A stretch of 64,000 nucleotides of DNA from assembly GCA_010093515.1 (NCBI GenBank), contig MU001687.1, positions 196,070-260,069 on the forward strand. Direction: 5' to 3'. Of the stretch, positions 34,364 to 45,670 are shown piece by piece (the stretch's first letter is position 1; every line of letters begins with the position of its first letter). Below the pieces are notes generated by a model, which saw only the letters and a program-made list of their open reading frames with translations, did no database searches and was not told the origin of the DNA. This DNA comes from Lineolata rhizophorae (taxonomy: Eukaryota; Ascomycota; Dothideomycetes; Lineolatales; Lineolataceae). The position numbers and the translations under genes were made by a program.

Positions 34364-37300
34364 TACCTACCTGCTAACTAGCTGTACGTGCCAAACCGGC
34401 TTGGACCGTGAGTCGCGGCCCTGCGAGCATGTGAAAGCGGGACAGAACGCCCCAAGGCGCGCGCGGCGCGCCGCCCGGGCCACCGACGACGCGAGGGGCG
34501 GGCGGCGGGCGGCGGCCGTGCGCGCCCCCGGACGGGCCCAGGCCGAGCGGGCGTTGGCGCCGGCGCGGGCGCCTCCCGGAGAGCGTGCCCCGCCTGCCTG
34601 CTTGCCCGCCGCACGCACACACACACGCACACGGTCGGTCGGCGTCCCGAGAGCCAGCGATAGCGGAGACGGGCCCCCTTGCCTCGCGGGCCTCGCAGCA
34701 ACTTCTTGCCGCTGCAGCCCGATAAGCGTGTGTGTGTGCGTGTGTGCGTGTGGGCGCCACCCCGGCGGGGAGCCAGTTGCGTGGAGGTGCCGCCACACCC
34801 AGCAGCGGCGGAGTGCGGCCACAGGCACAGCAGGCAGCTTAGGTAGCTAGGAAGCTAGATAGGTAGCTAGCTATCTTGCGCGGCGTGCCTCGGTCGGGGA
34901 GGGCATAGCACACACCACCGCTCGCAGAAAGGCGTAGCTGCGACCTACCTACCTACCTACCTATAGCATGGAGGATCCCGGTGCTCGAGTAGGATAGAGG
35001 AAGTTCTGCAATGGCGTTTTGCCCGGGCTGCGCCGCTCGACCCGGCATGCTCCACCCCACCCTATACCTACATACATCCTCCGCGGTGGCGTGTGCCCTA
35101 GGGCAGCGTTGGTGGGTTGGTAGTTATAGCGCCGCGAGCCGCAGGTTGACGTGCGCGAGCGGTGGCCTATTGCAGCCCTCCTGGCGCCGCAAACCGGCCG
35201 CGTGGAACCGACCCGGGAGCTGGGATTGGGGGGCGAAGGTGCTTGGGGGCCGGCTTTTTTTTTCCCCCTCGAATTCACTCGTAGCTTTTAGAGGGCGCGG
35301 GACGTGTGAACCCCGGTATAGGTGTGTAGGTATGTATATACCTGTTTCCCTGGAGCTAGGCAGTGGGTTCGCAGGGGGACGGCGTGGGGTTGACCCCAAC
35401 CTTGCGGACTTGAACTCCGGTGAGGAGGCTAGCAGATGGCGCTGAGGTTGGCGACTGGCCGGTCTCATCTGCTGTAGAGCTCACTTGCTCGAGAGCTAGC
35501 CAGCTAGGCTGCTATGTATGTAGGCAAGGGACTTTCGCATGCGGGAATTAAGAACCCTTCCCCTCCCCCGCTTAGAGAGAGATCTTTCTGTCGAGCTCCG
35601 CGCCGAGTGCGGCGAAGATGCATTTCTGGGGATTGCGGGGGCAGCATGGGAAAGCTAGCATCCGTACCACTCGAATTCAAGCCCGCGAATATAGTATCAT
35701 ACGTTGCATGGATGCCTGCAGTAGGACACATGTACGCATGCTCGTCCTGGTACTCCTCATATGTAAGGGAATCCCGAGCTGTCGAGGAAGGACCAAAGTT
35801 TAACGTCCGAAAGGGCTATGATTTTCCTGGGCTCTCCGCCTTATCTTCGGCCCGCTCGAACGAGCCGCGCGATGCCGTTGCCGATCTCTCTGCAAGCCCG
35901 AAAGTCGATCCTGTGCCACGGAGTACATACCTACACACGCACACACCCACCGCATGAATACTCCGAGAGGCGCGCGGCGTTCTAGAAACGCAAAGCGGTT
36001 GCCTTCTTTCATCTTCGCGGCCCCCACGCTAACTCGACTGGCGTGCGTATCACAAGCTAACGAAGCTTTGAGTTTCTCAACAACGGCCGACCGGCCGGCA
36101 TGTGAATGTGGCACGAGCTCTCCCTAGGTACATACCCACGGCGGCGAAGCGCTCTGCCCTGTGGCTTTTACGTAGGTATGTACTGGGTATACTACGTACA
36201 CCCTCCGTGCCGCGGTGATCCCTCACTTTTCGCATTTTGGCAAGGTACCTGCCAACGCCCAATTGGCAGCAGTCAGCGACTCGCCCGCGACTCCTCCGGG
36301 AATTCTTCTTATAAATCTCGACCCAGCTATTGCCGCCGCCTCCCTTGCCTATGCGAGGGCGGGACCTCGCAACCTTTCCCGAAAGAACTTTTCCTCGAGC
36401 CACCGGTACGTAGGTAAACAACTCGCCATCTCGCGACCGGCTTGGCGACGAAAAACCGTCCGCCCGCCCGTCCGTCCTCGACCTTCTCTCCCCTCGTGGT
36501 ACCTTTTTTGGGCTCGTCCCCTGGAGCCTCCACCGAGAGTCGCAGCCGCGGCTGGATCCGCTCGGTCTGCCGATACGAACGCAACGCCTGACAAGCAGCC
36601 CACCACCATCGCCGCGGCCGCCGCACGCCCCGAGAGGCGCGCGCGGCTTGCATGTGCGCCCCCGTTGTCTGTCAACTCCCGCTGCGGCGGCAACGACGAC
36701 CGGAAGCGGGCCACGACCGAAGGGAGGCAGGCCTTTTCTCTCGTCCGGAATCCCGACCGCGCGGCTCGAGTGCGCCTCGGCGCATTCCCCCCGGGACGGC
36801 CTGGTGCTTGTTGCGCGGGGAAAGCGCGAACGAAGGGCAAGGGGAAAAGAGGAGAAAGAAAGCGGAGTGCATCGCATTACACTGCACGGTATGCGACGTG
36901 TGCGCACGGTAGGTATGGATGTAGTCCCGCACCCGGATTTGCGAAGGGCGAGACTTTCACGTGTCGGGGCAGCCCCCCGGGACGCGCCACCGACTACATG
37001 CTACGTACATAACACTTAGCTCGGCCCACTAGCCGCGACAACCCAGCCTACATATGTACGTAGGATGCACATGTGCGGCGGGCCTGGCTCGCAGCGGCTT
37101 CTACACCACCCGACGCGCCGCGCCCCAGCCCGGCCGCCCGGCCGGCAGCCCGGGTCCCTCCCGAGCATACATAAGGTCCATAGCCTACTATGTACTAGGG
37201 TTCGGACGGGAGCAAGCCGAGCTCAACCGCCGGGGTGAGGTCGTGGTTGGAGATGGCCCGCCGCTCGATCGGGAAGCTGGCGGAGGCGGTTGAGCGATTG

Positions 37301-38166
37301 AGGAGACAGGGACCCGGTTTTTTTTAATGTCAGTTGGGGGAGGGGAAGGGGGGTGATTGGTGGGTTATTCGGCGGTTCGACTTTGTCGGAGACCGTTTCG
37401 CTGCCGTCTCGTCTCGTCAACCTCAACTCAATTCTCTTTTCGTTGCGCAAAGGCGGCTGCGTCTTGGTGGGGACGATCTTCTTCTTCTTCTTAGCTCCCT
37501 GCCCCGCTGCGCAGGTCTCAATCTGTCAGTTTGCGCGGTCCGTGTGCGGTGCGGCGGTTGTCGGTCAAACGGCTGAATCCGTCGGCCCCTTTTTTTTTTC
37601 CCCGTTGTTTTCTCCCTTTTCTTCACTTTCGCATGTGCTCGCGGACGAGGGCAGATCTCCGATGCGGTCAATGTACTCCCGCGTACCTGGGAGATTCCGG
37701 CTTCGATTTTGGCGGGAGGCCCCCGGCAGCGATTGACGACGTCTTCCCTAACTCCGAAGGAACCGTCAACAAGTGCCGTACGTATGTCTGTCGGTTTGAC
37801 TGGCCTGGCTTCATGCGCGTCCGAGTCTGTGCGTCTGCACATGTTAGTCCGGCGTTGTTCCATCATTATCTTCGGCGCCACCGCCGGCATGTTTTCTCGG
37901 GTCCACAGGCCACTTTACGAAGCTCCAACGGCCAGTCGCTGAGACGGCGCGCCGACTGATTTCCTGTCTATCCCGATCAATGGGTTCTGTCTGGATCTGG
38001 ACCGCGAACGTAGGCGCCGACCAAAAATCTTGGACGGCGACGTCCTCGCGACAGTGCCGGTGTGGTGGACCGATTCTCACCGAACCGAGGCCAGCACGTG
38101 CGATCTAAGTCAGGTACCGACCTACCTAGGCACGTGTCAGGTACGTACTATGTATGTACTTACCTA
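34364..38166. repeat. Cluster of TAGGTA/TACCTA motifs and short tandem repeats
   Basis: TAGGTA or its complement appears at least fourteen times: 34364, 34840, 34860, four overlapping copies in 34946-34963, 35327, 36125, 36173, 36411, 36910, 38123 and 38161. About two would be expected by chance for one hexamer on both strands over this length at even base composition. Many are embedded in longer GTAGGTATG or ACGTAGGTA words. They do not form a continuous array. Confidence 0.5.
34943..34962 (+). repeat. (ACCT)5 microsatellite
   Basis: Five perfect ACCT units in tandem, within the motif-rich gene desert. Confidence 0.9.
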
Positions 38167-40207
38167 GGAGCTTGCTACCCGGATATTTGAAGCTCAACCA
38201 CAGACCGAAAAACATACGACCATTCGGGGTAGCCCTATTGCTTGTTCAGACCCATGTTCCTGGCGCTCCATTGGATCTGTGGTACCACTTCGGTCTGCGT
38301 TGACTGTTAATCTCATTGCTGTGGTACATGCCACTGCTATGGTTGGACGAGCAAGTCAACTATTGCTTTGAGCCTTCAGATTTCCTAGAAGTACTGAGTG
38401 GTGCAGAAAAGATTCACTAGTCAAGCCTCACGCGACTAGTGTTTATTGCCTCAATGCATTGAAGTGTTTGCTGATATAAACGCCGGTGGCGACCGCCAGC
38501 TTTCCGGTATGCTCCCTAGGTTTAGCATGTCCACATATTCACTAGCCGTTTGGTCGTGACAAGTCGTACACGATGTCACACGAGGTTTATCACAGCCACG
38601 CTCCTAATAAGTTAACCTTTGAACGTTAACGCCCTTTCTAGAGCACGCAGGCCATTTGATAGGTACTTTGATTTTGCTGGAAATGTGGGTAGTCATTTGC
38701 TTTCATTTAGCAATCAAGCAGGCTAGCAGAGCATGCTGCGCCAGTTTTCCTATTCAATGCGTACCGGGTCTTTTGGGTAGTTATCTTTCCACATAGCATT
38801 CTCTCGGTATTTTTTATTCAAGCATGGCATGTCTGCATATACGTGAATATGCTGCAAAACGCTATGTTACTATAATGCCCCAAGTTTGCCTCTTTAGGAA
38901 CTAGCTATAATCAAAGAGAAATCCATTCTGTACCTTTTTCTTTTGTGCAAAGTTTTGTCTTCTAAAACATCTAAGCGCTAGCCACGATGCTAGTTCCACT
39001 TTCACCTTTTAAATCCTTCAAGACCACGGGGTCGTTTCTATCAAACCGACATCGGCATCCACGTCCGCAAGTCCACCCGGAACTGAACATACAGTAGCGA
39101 CGCCGAGGTCTCCGCCCGAGCCGTCCACTCGTAGATGTTTTCCAGCTACAAGAAAATTCCCTCAACCCCTCCGCAACAGATGCGCCAACCGTTCCGAACT
39201 GTTCGTGGAAACCAAATACGGCCCCCAGATCCGATTGAGCAAACACGGCCGTCGCCGGGCGGTGGAAGTCCAGCAAGCCGCCAACGCCGAACCGCCAGCA
39301 CCAGGCCTCGAACGCCCCCCACCAAGGCCGGCGCCGGAAACCCGGGCCTTGCGCTCGCGTGCCCAACGCAGCCGCAGCGGCCTCCTCGCACGCGTCCCCC
39401 AGTCGCGGACGGACCGGCCTCGACGGCGCCGGCGCGGACCGGGCGCCGCGCCCGCTTTCCGAGCCTCCTCTCGCCCAGGGCCGAGGGAAAAAAAAGCCCC
39501 GCGCGCCACAGCCACCCTCGCGGACTGGAATGCACTGCCACGCGCGCCAACGAATCCCCCGTCTCGCCTGGTGCAAGCGCGGTATGGTCTGGTGCGGTAG
39601 GGGGTGGGGGTTGTGGTGGAGGGGAGGAGGGAGGGCGGGTATGTGTTGGAGAGGAGGAGCGTCAGGGGGGTGATGGAGAGGTTTTTGGGGGGGAGAGGGG
39701 CAGGAAGGGTCTTGAGTGTAGCTGGTGTGGGTTGGATGTGGGGAGACTTGCGTTGGGTTTTGGCTCTCGCGAGTGACTGTTAGACCCGATGGAAGATGGC
39801 GTCGTCCGTACGCTACTCGGTCTTATGGCAATGTTAGATGAATCTCCTGTGCTTAGGCTGTTTAATGCTGTACTTCATAATGTATGAACCGGGATGTAAA
39901 GAGGTTAGAGAAGAGCTTATGCGTTGATCTTCTTTGAGAACATCCAGTCGATAATATCTAGAATGTGAATATCGTCGTCGAACGTCTTGGTATTTGGTAT
40001 TAAAAAAAATGAAGGTGGCTAGCTCATTACAGCCGTCCATCAACTCCGCCCTTTCCAGCCTTCAACGCCTAGTTCGGTGAATACTCCGTAGCTGTGCGGG
40101 GAGAGAAAATACTTGAAACATCCCAAGTGCATTCATCTAATCGAGCACCTCACGCCTTTCCACTTTACTACGTCCTCATGCCTCGCGTCACACTTACCGC
40201 CCACTCC

Positions 40208-41434
40208 CTAGCCAAACCTTTGCACGAAAGCCATCCCAGGCTGCTGCATCTGCTGCTGCCTCTCAATGCCTAGCAACCAACGGGCGAGCGGTACCAGCGT
40301 CTCCTCGACGGAATGATACTTGATCAAGCCGAGCAAGGCGCTAGTGGCGGTGGCGTCTGGCCGGGGTAGGTTTGGCGGCAGCGACGAAGTGCCTGGGCTG
40401 CCCTTGGGCACTCGATCGCGCAGCTCGGGGACGTGGCGCCGGAGGACGTCGCAGATGGTCTGTGCGGAAAGAGCGCCCGCGCAGATGATGAAGCGCTGGT
40501 TGCCGGCCTGGGATATAAAGGCGGCTTGGCAGTGGGCGAAAGCCAGGTCCTACGAGGGAGAACGTTAGCCATTCGGTTGACGAATGGAAAGATCTCACAG
40601 AAGCAGCGCTAAACAGGAAATTCGGACAAGGACGCAATCTCTCCAGAACTACGATGATGTAGAGGCTGGGCCGGGAATTGAAGCAATGCCACTTACCCTG
40701 ACGTCGGCGTAACAGTACATCCCGTTCCCAGGCACCTGCGCCGCCCACCCACCCGCGCACATAAACTCCCTCCACACCCTGAAGTCCCCCTCGTCCAGCT
40801 CGTCCAAGCTCCTCACCCCGCTCTTGGGCGGCCCGTACACCGCCGCGGCCGCCAACGTGACGACGTCGAACCCGGGCCGCGCCTCCTCGACGAACCGCCA
40901 CGCCGGCGCCTCGGCCTGCTGCCTAACCATCTCCCACGCCGGGACGAGGCTCGCCTCGTCCAGCGGGGCGGCGACGGGCGTGGCCGGACTGCCGTCGAGC
41001 GAGGGCTGCCAGAGGAGGAGCGGCGCGGCCGAGACGGCCGTGTTGAGGATGAAGCGGCGGACCTGGGGCGCGAGCGCGGCGATGTGCTGGAGCAAGGTGG
41101 TCGTGTAGAAGGAGGCGAAGGTGGCGATCTCGGTGTTGTCGTGACCCGTTGTGGAAAAGGCCGGGCCGGCGGTGTGGATCACGACGTCGAAGGGGTTCGG
41201 GGTGATGGCAAGGGCGTCGAAGAAGGCGTTGGGGGCCGAGATGTCTGGGACTAGGACGATGTCCAATGCGCCCTTGGTGCAGGCGTCGTAGAAGGTCTGG
41301 TACAGAATGTTTTGCGTGGGTTCGTCGTGCACAACGGCGCGGACGGAGATGGAGCAAGAAAGGAATTGGTCGACGATGTGGGAGCCGTGGAAGAGGTTGC
41401 GGATCGTAATGAGGACGCGCCGCGGACGAGGCAT
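40208..41434 (-). CDS. Extended SDR-fold (epimerase-like) protein with substituted active site
   Basis: Exons 41434-40697 and 40549-40208 give 359 residues, with donor GTAAGT, branch GCTAAC and acceptor CGTAG. The chain follows the extended short-chain dehydrogenase family of fungal ketoreductases and dihydroflavonol reductase-like proteins: RRVLIT at the first strand, SHIVDQFLS, FDVVIHTAGPAF, VRRFILNTAV, WRFVEEARPGFDVVTL, AAVYGPP and a typical C-terminal lobe. Key residues are changed. TGxxGxxG is TIRNLFHG (residues 10-17, first two Gly lost). The catalytic Ser position in TSS is NTA (131-133). YxxxK is WEMVR (Trp167, Arg171). NAD(P) binding and catalysis are therefore doubtful. The ORF extends 29 codons upstream of the chosen ATG, but that part is unlike the family. 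Confidence 0.8.
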
Positions 41435-44000
41435 GGTGACTAGTTGGAGTCGGCGTAGAGTGGACTGTCCACGGTAGAATGGTTTTAGGTCGTATTTGGC
41501 GATACTTTTGTAGCTCCTCAAAGAACGTTTCCAGTTTTCTGTTTATGTGAGAGTCTTCGCGACAGGCACTCTGGGGCTTCGTATTTCCTGAGGGAGTTGG
41601 TGAATATTCGATGAGTGGCGGCCTGAGTGAAAGACTGCTTATGCAACTGCGGTCTAGGTGTGCTTGTCATCCTCGTAGATGATGATCGACCTCTAAATGT
41701 AAGGCTCTCCTGTGAAGTAGGTAGTCGATTCTGCCTTACAAGGTACCGCGATCGACTTTTAGATTGACCTATCCGCCTGACCAAGGTTTAGGCCCAGTCA
41801 CCTATCAGGGTTGGCAACGAACATCTAGCACGGAGGAAAAGGCGGGTCTCAACACTCCAAAGCAATAAATGGTAGTAAGGCGGAACCTTCCGGATGCCGC
41901 GTATGGCGAGCATTTTGAGATCCATCGCATACATATAGCAGCTTTGTTGGTTCAAGCACCAGCGACGCGGTCCAGAGGCCAGGGCTGCTGACCGGGAAAG
42001 TCCCATCTCTTGCTTGAACTGCCCGTCACCCAAATGACGAAAATACACACTTGGCCGCTGGCGCGCACAAGGGCTCCACTTTCCAATAAACATGCTAGAT
42101 TTGGGCTTGGACCGCGAGACCGTGGCACTCCCCAATTTAAACAGCTTGGGACGGGACCGAAGTTTTCGGCTTGGGTGAAAGGGAAAGGTGTGAGCCGTAC
42201 GGCTTTGATCAGTTCGGCACTTTTTTCGAAATATCCGACGGTTGGATGATCCCGTTGCTTCTATGCGGCGGTGAAATGACAAGTCAGTCGCGTTACTGGG
42301 CTAGGGGACAAGGGGATCTTACCCACCACCATCCCAGCAATCTCGAACCCTTGCTCATCCCGTATAAAATCTCCTTAGGCACTCCCATTGGAAGACCCAT
42401 CCGTTGCCCACGCCGCTCTCCCGCTGTGGCCTGTTACGCGATTCCGGAACTCGACGCGACGTGCGCCATTTCGAAGGCATGACGAGGCGACTAGCCCCCA
42501 TCTTGGTGTGCGGTCCTCTTGATTGCGCTCCCGCTCCCGCTCTCTACGATACCGAGAGAAGTTCGGGGCTCTCCCGATCGCTCTGCTGCGGCTTCTTGAT
42601 GCCCGAACTGCAAGTGATCAAGGTTCGAGAGGCCTCCGCTCCACATCATGGTGGAGCACGCATCCCGATCGCGGAGAAGATGAACATATGTATTCCTTCC
42701 CGCGATCCTTCCCGCAATCCGCCTCCGCACAAAAGGATTTGAGGCCAAGCCACGCAAAACACCAAAGGAACGTTCTGGCGTCCTCACTAGTTCCTGCGCA
42801 CCTCTCATTCGGGTGGGCGAAGTCCACTCGGCCCGTGCGGCAGGCCTTTATTGCCGAGCTATATAATACTGCACGCTTAGATGAAAAGAGCATCCAGGTT
42901 CGCTGGCCCGCCTTCAGCGCAAGCCAAAGGACAGCGCGGGACCGGTTCTCGGGCAGAGCACGCAAGGAGAGTCGGGATAAATTTGGAACAGAGCACAGGA
43001 GGTGCTATCCTGGATAAGAGACAGTGACGAACTCCAGGGAACATTCAAGGCTGCTGGGGGGGTAGTGCGGTCCTCGACCGCGCATGCGGTTAGCGAAGGG
43101 CCCATGCACAGCTGCTGCAGACATGCCCATGCCAATAGCGTTGTGAGGCCAGCTGGGTCCGAGCACTCAAAAGTTTAAATGGCTTCCTCCTCGGAAGCTT
43201 AAGAAGCAACTTAACTTTGAGCAAGGGAGCGAAGCTCGCCAAGACAGCGCAGGACCCACCTATACAGAGTAGGCAGCGTTATTTGCCGTGAAGCCGCCCA
43301 AACCCTCAAGAGTCGTTTGAGGCTGTGAGTCTTTCGTCGACTGTTCGAACATGTGACCATACATATAGCCTGTGACGGCTCGAGACTTTTACAAGACTCA
43401 TATCGAGAAGCGCGTTTTCAAGGCCCCAGAAAAGAGGGGTAGGAAAGATATTTAAAGAAACACGGCAAGGCATGATTCGCAGATGAATTGTACCTCTTAG
43501 AAGCTTGTCCCGGGAATTTTTCTCGTTAGGGCTTGTCGGTTCGGCAAGATAAGCTTGTGGAAATGTCCAGGATGCTAAGGGACCCACAGTTTTCGTAGTC
43601 GGCGGATCGTAGTATTCTTATATCAATATGTGCGGCGGAAAGGGTTTGACTTGCCGGTTCCGCACCTAGGATGTCAGCAGGATAAGTCGTAGACGTCAGT
43701 GACTGGAAATATAAGAATGGAAAGGCAATGATAATGGCCAATTGAAAGAGACACGTTAGTACTATTCAGATCACTTGATATCGATCGATATCAATTAAGA
43801 CTCCTCGGTTCGACTGAGAGAGGAGCGAAAACAGAAATAGAAACATGAGGAAATGATATAGTCTTCATATTGTATCCCTGCAAAAGACATTCATCGCCGT
43901 TCTTGGCTATGATACAGTAGAGCCGCGGACGGAAGAAAAACATGGCATTTCGCGAGATTACGCCCTGTTCGACGAAGCAACCGATGCTCTACCCCGTCCC
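41435..44000. other. Long intergenic region without a supported gene
   Basis: It lies upstream of the SDR gene and downstream of RPN6, both on the minus strand. ORFs such as 41788-42282 (minus) and 42523-43017 (plus) lack recognisable domains or a splice context. A 20-bp perfect palindrome sits at 43775-43794. Composition is mixed, with an AT-richer part after 43300. Confidence 0.5.
43775..43794. repeat. 20-bp perfect palindrome
   Basis: TTGATATCGATCGATATCAA equals its own reverse complement. It lies about 200 bp beyond the RPN6 stop codon. It could be a binding site for a dimeric factor, or a chance product of the GATATC/ATCGAT words. Confidence 0.8.
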
Positions 44001-45347
44001 TTACTCGAGCATCGACGCCTGGCTGGTGTAGAGCGCATCCACGACATTACTTAGCTTCTCGATCGTCTCCAGCGCCGCGTCGTACCCCTGATCCCTCTCG
44101 GCCTCGTCGTACACGATAAGACAGCCTGCGCCCTGATCCAAGACGCCGATGATGACCTTGTCAAGGATCATCTGCGACAGCTTGCGCTCGACCTGCTGGG
44201 TGTCGAGTCCGACCATCTTGGCGATGTGGTCGATCTCGACGCGGGAGAATGGTTCGATGACCTTGATGAGGTTCTGCTCGAGCATGGAGTCGTAGAGGCG
44301 GCGCAGGTGGGAGGCGATGAAGCGGTCAGTGCCGAGCTCGAAGCGGTAGTCGGACAGGGCGCGCTCGTATTCTTCGAGCGAGCGGTTCGTGTGTGCGCGC
44401 GCCACCGCCTTCATGGCGTCCATCTTCTTGCCCGCATACTTGAGCGCTTGCTTCGACGTCAGCAGCGAGTTGACGTCGTCGCCCAGGTTGAGCATGATCT
44501 TGCACAGCAGCATGTACTGCAGCGCCGACGTCGCCTTGGCCGGCTCGTCCTGCGAGTGGTACCCCTCCATCGCCTCGATGAAGTACGAGAAGGCCGTGTT
44601 GAAGTCGCCGTCCTCGGCATGTAGCATGCCGCTCTGCATGTCGAGTCCCGCCTGCAGCAGCGGCGGCGTGTACACCGAGGCGGCGGATGTGCGGGCGGAG
44701 GTCAGGGCAGCGCGGCCCTTAGGCACATTCCCGAGTGCGTGATAAACTCGCGACTCCAGCAGCTGCACATCGACCAGGACCAGCTTGTCGTCTAACCGCT
44801 TCAGCTCCTTCAGCAGGCTGTTGATGAGCATGAGAGCATCGTAGTACGCCTCCTTCTGCATATAGAGCGAGACGAGACGCGTTTCGAGGTTCTGTCGCAA
44901 AAAGCCTCTTCGCTCGGAGACGGCCCATTCTATGCAGGACTTGGTGACGGAAATCTGGGTTTCAAGAGTGTTCGGGATAGGGGTGAAGAGATCGAGAAGT
45001 TGACGGACTTTGAGGGGATTCTATTAGCACTCCTTGACTCATATACGGAACATATATACATGCTACTCCCGCATACCTAGCTTTGCCGTCTTCGCCTTTG
45101 CAAACGAAGACATGTACGTCCGCGTCGTCTTTAGAAGCTCCGCCAACTCATCTACCTTGTGGTTGTCGCGATATAGTTGGCCCAAGGACATGAGGGCAAC
45201 CTCAAAGTTCTTGATGCCTGCATCGCCAGAGCCCGGATCCTTGGATAGGATGTCCTGGTAGATAGCTTCGGCCTTACCGGGCTGCTGCTTGCTCAGCTTC
45301 TGAGCCTCTGCTATTCGCTTCGCGTCTTCAGCTGCAGCGGGGGCCAT
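44001..45347 (-). CDS. RPN6: 26S proteasome regulatory subunit RPN6 (PSMD11)
   Basis: Exons 45347-45077 and 45007-44001 give 425 residues, the usual RPN6 length. The first AG after the branch site would break the frame; the acceptor CTCAAAG joins KTAKL to VRQLLDLFTPIPNTLETQIS. N-terminal TPR-like helical repeats (EAIYQDILSKDPG through LEEYERALSDYRFELG) lead into a C-terminal PCI domain from about residue 280 to 390 (HLRRLYDSMLEQNLIKVIEP, VEIDHIAKMVGLDTQQVERK, MILDKVIIGVLDQGAGCLIV). RPN6 is a scaffold of the proteasome lid and clamps the lid to the 20S core and base. It is divergent from SOF1, with 323 bp between the starts. Confidence 0.95.
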
Positions 45348-45670
45348 CGCGGTCGTCTCTTATCGCGTTCGCGGGTTCGAAGGGCGGACGTAAAGGGAGG
45401 ATGATCGTTGCGGGAGATGATTGGGGGTCTGGGGCGCGCGTGTTTGGAGGTTGTGGTGGAGGATGCGACCGCCGTTCGAAGCTCGAGAGCTGCAATGCGG
45501 CTCACGTCCAGTAGCGAGCCGCGCTAGGGACCAAGAGCGCCAAGCGAACACTACGCCACAACCACCGCCGCCGTCGCCGCCTCACCTCCGAAGCTTCAAT
45601 TTTCGGAGCCGCAAAAAGTTCGGCCATGCCACCACACATTTGACATTCTAACCACGACCAACCGCCCACA
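45348..45670. promoter_or_regulatory. Divergent promoter between RPN6 and SOF1
   Basis: The two start codons face away from each other across 323 bp, so the regulatory sequence is shared or abutting. The region is purine/pyrimidine biased, with a C-rich part near 45557-45590. No TATA box is clear. Confidence 0.5.

Larger units (their letters stand above)
33249..40207. other. Seven-kilobase region without a supported gene
   Basis: Both strands carry long ORFs (33303-34049, 36077-36907 and 37012-36215, for example), but they are Arg/Pro/Gly-rich, overlap on opposite strands as GC-rich non-coding DNA does, and match nothing I know. The stretch holds (GC)n at 33711-33728, CA/TG-rich runs near 34613-34633 and 34727-34753, an (ACCT)5 tract at 34943-34962 and many TAGGTA/TACCTA words between 34364 and 38166. 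A pyrimidine-rich, promoter-like block spans 37430-37640. 38.1-39.0 kb is AT-richer. It may be an extended regulatory region or hold non-coding transcripts. Confidence 0.45.

Noticed and set aside
33303-37012. Several 160-280-codon ORFs on both strands of the gene desert
   Set aside because: They overlap each other antisense, are Arg/Pro/Gly-rich and have no recognisable motif, as expected from GC-rich non-coding DNA with few stops.
38971-39776. Opposed ORFs of about 200 codons with a CT-rich stretch on the minus strand upstream
   Set aside because: The minus ORF has no ATG near its start, the plus ORF is Pro/Arg/Gly-rich, and neither has domain or splice support.
42335-42360. Possible minus-strand tRNA B box (GGGTTCGAGATTG)
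   Set aside because: The last positions do not fit the B-box consensus and no acceptor stem is visible.
42171-43017. Plus-strand ORFs in the RPN6-SDR interval
   Set aside because: No domain-like text, no start context and no conserved-looking splice sites.
45021-45023. First AG (CTAATAG) as the RPN6 intron acceptor
   Set aside because: It shifts the frame away from VRQLLDLF; the next AG (CTCAAAG) restores the family sequence.
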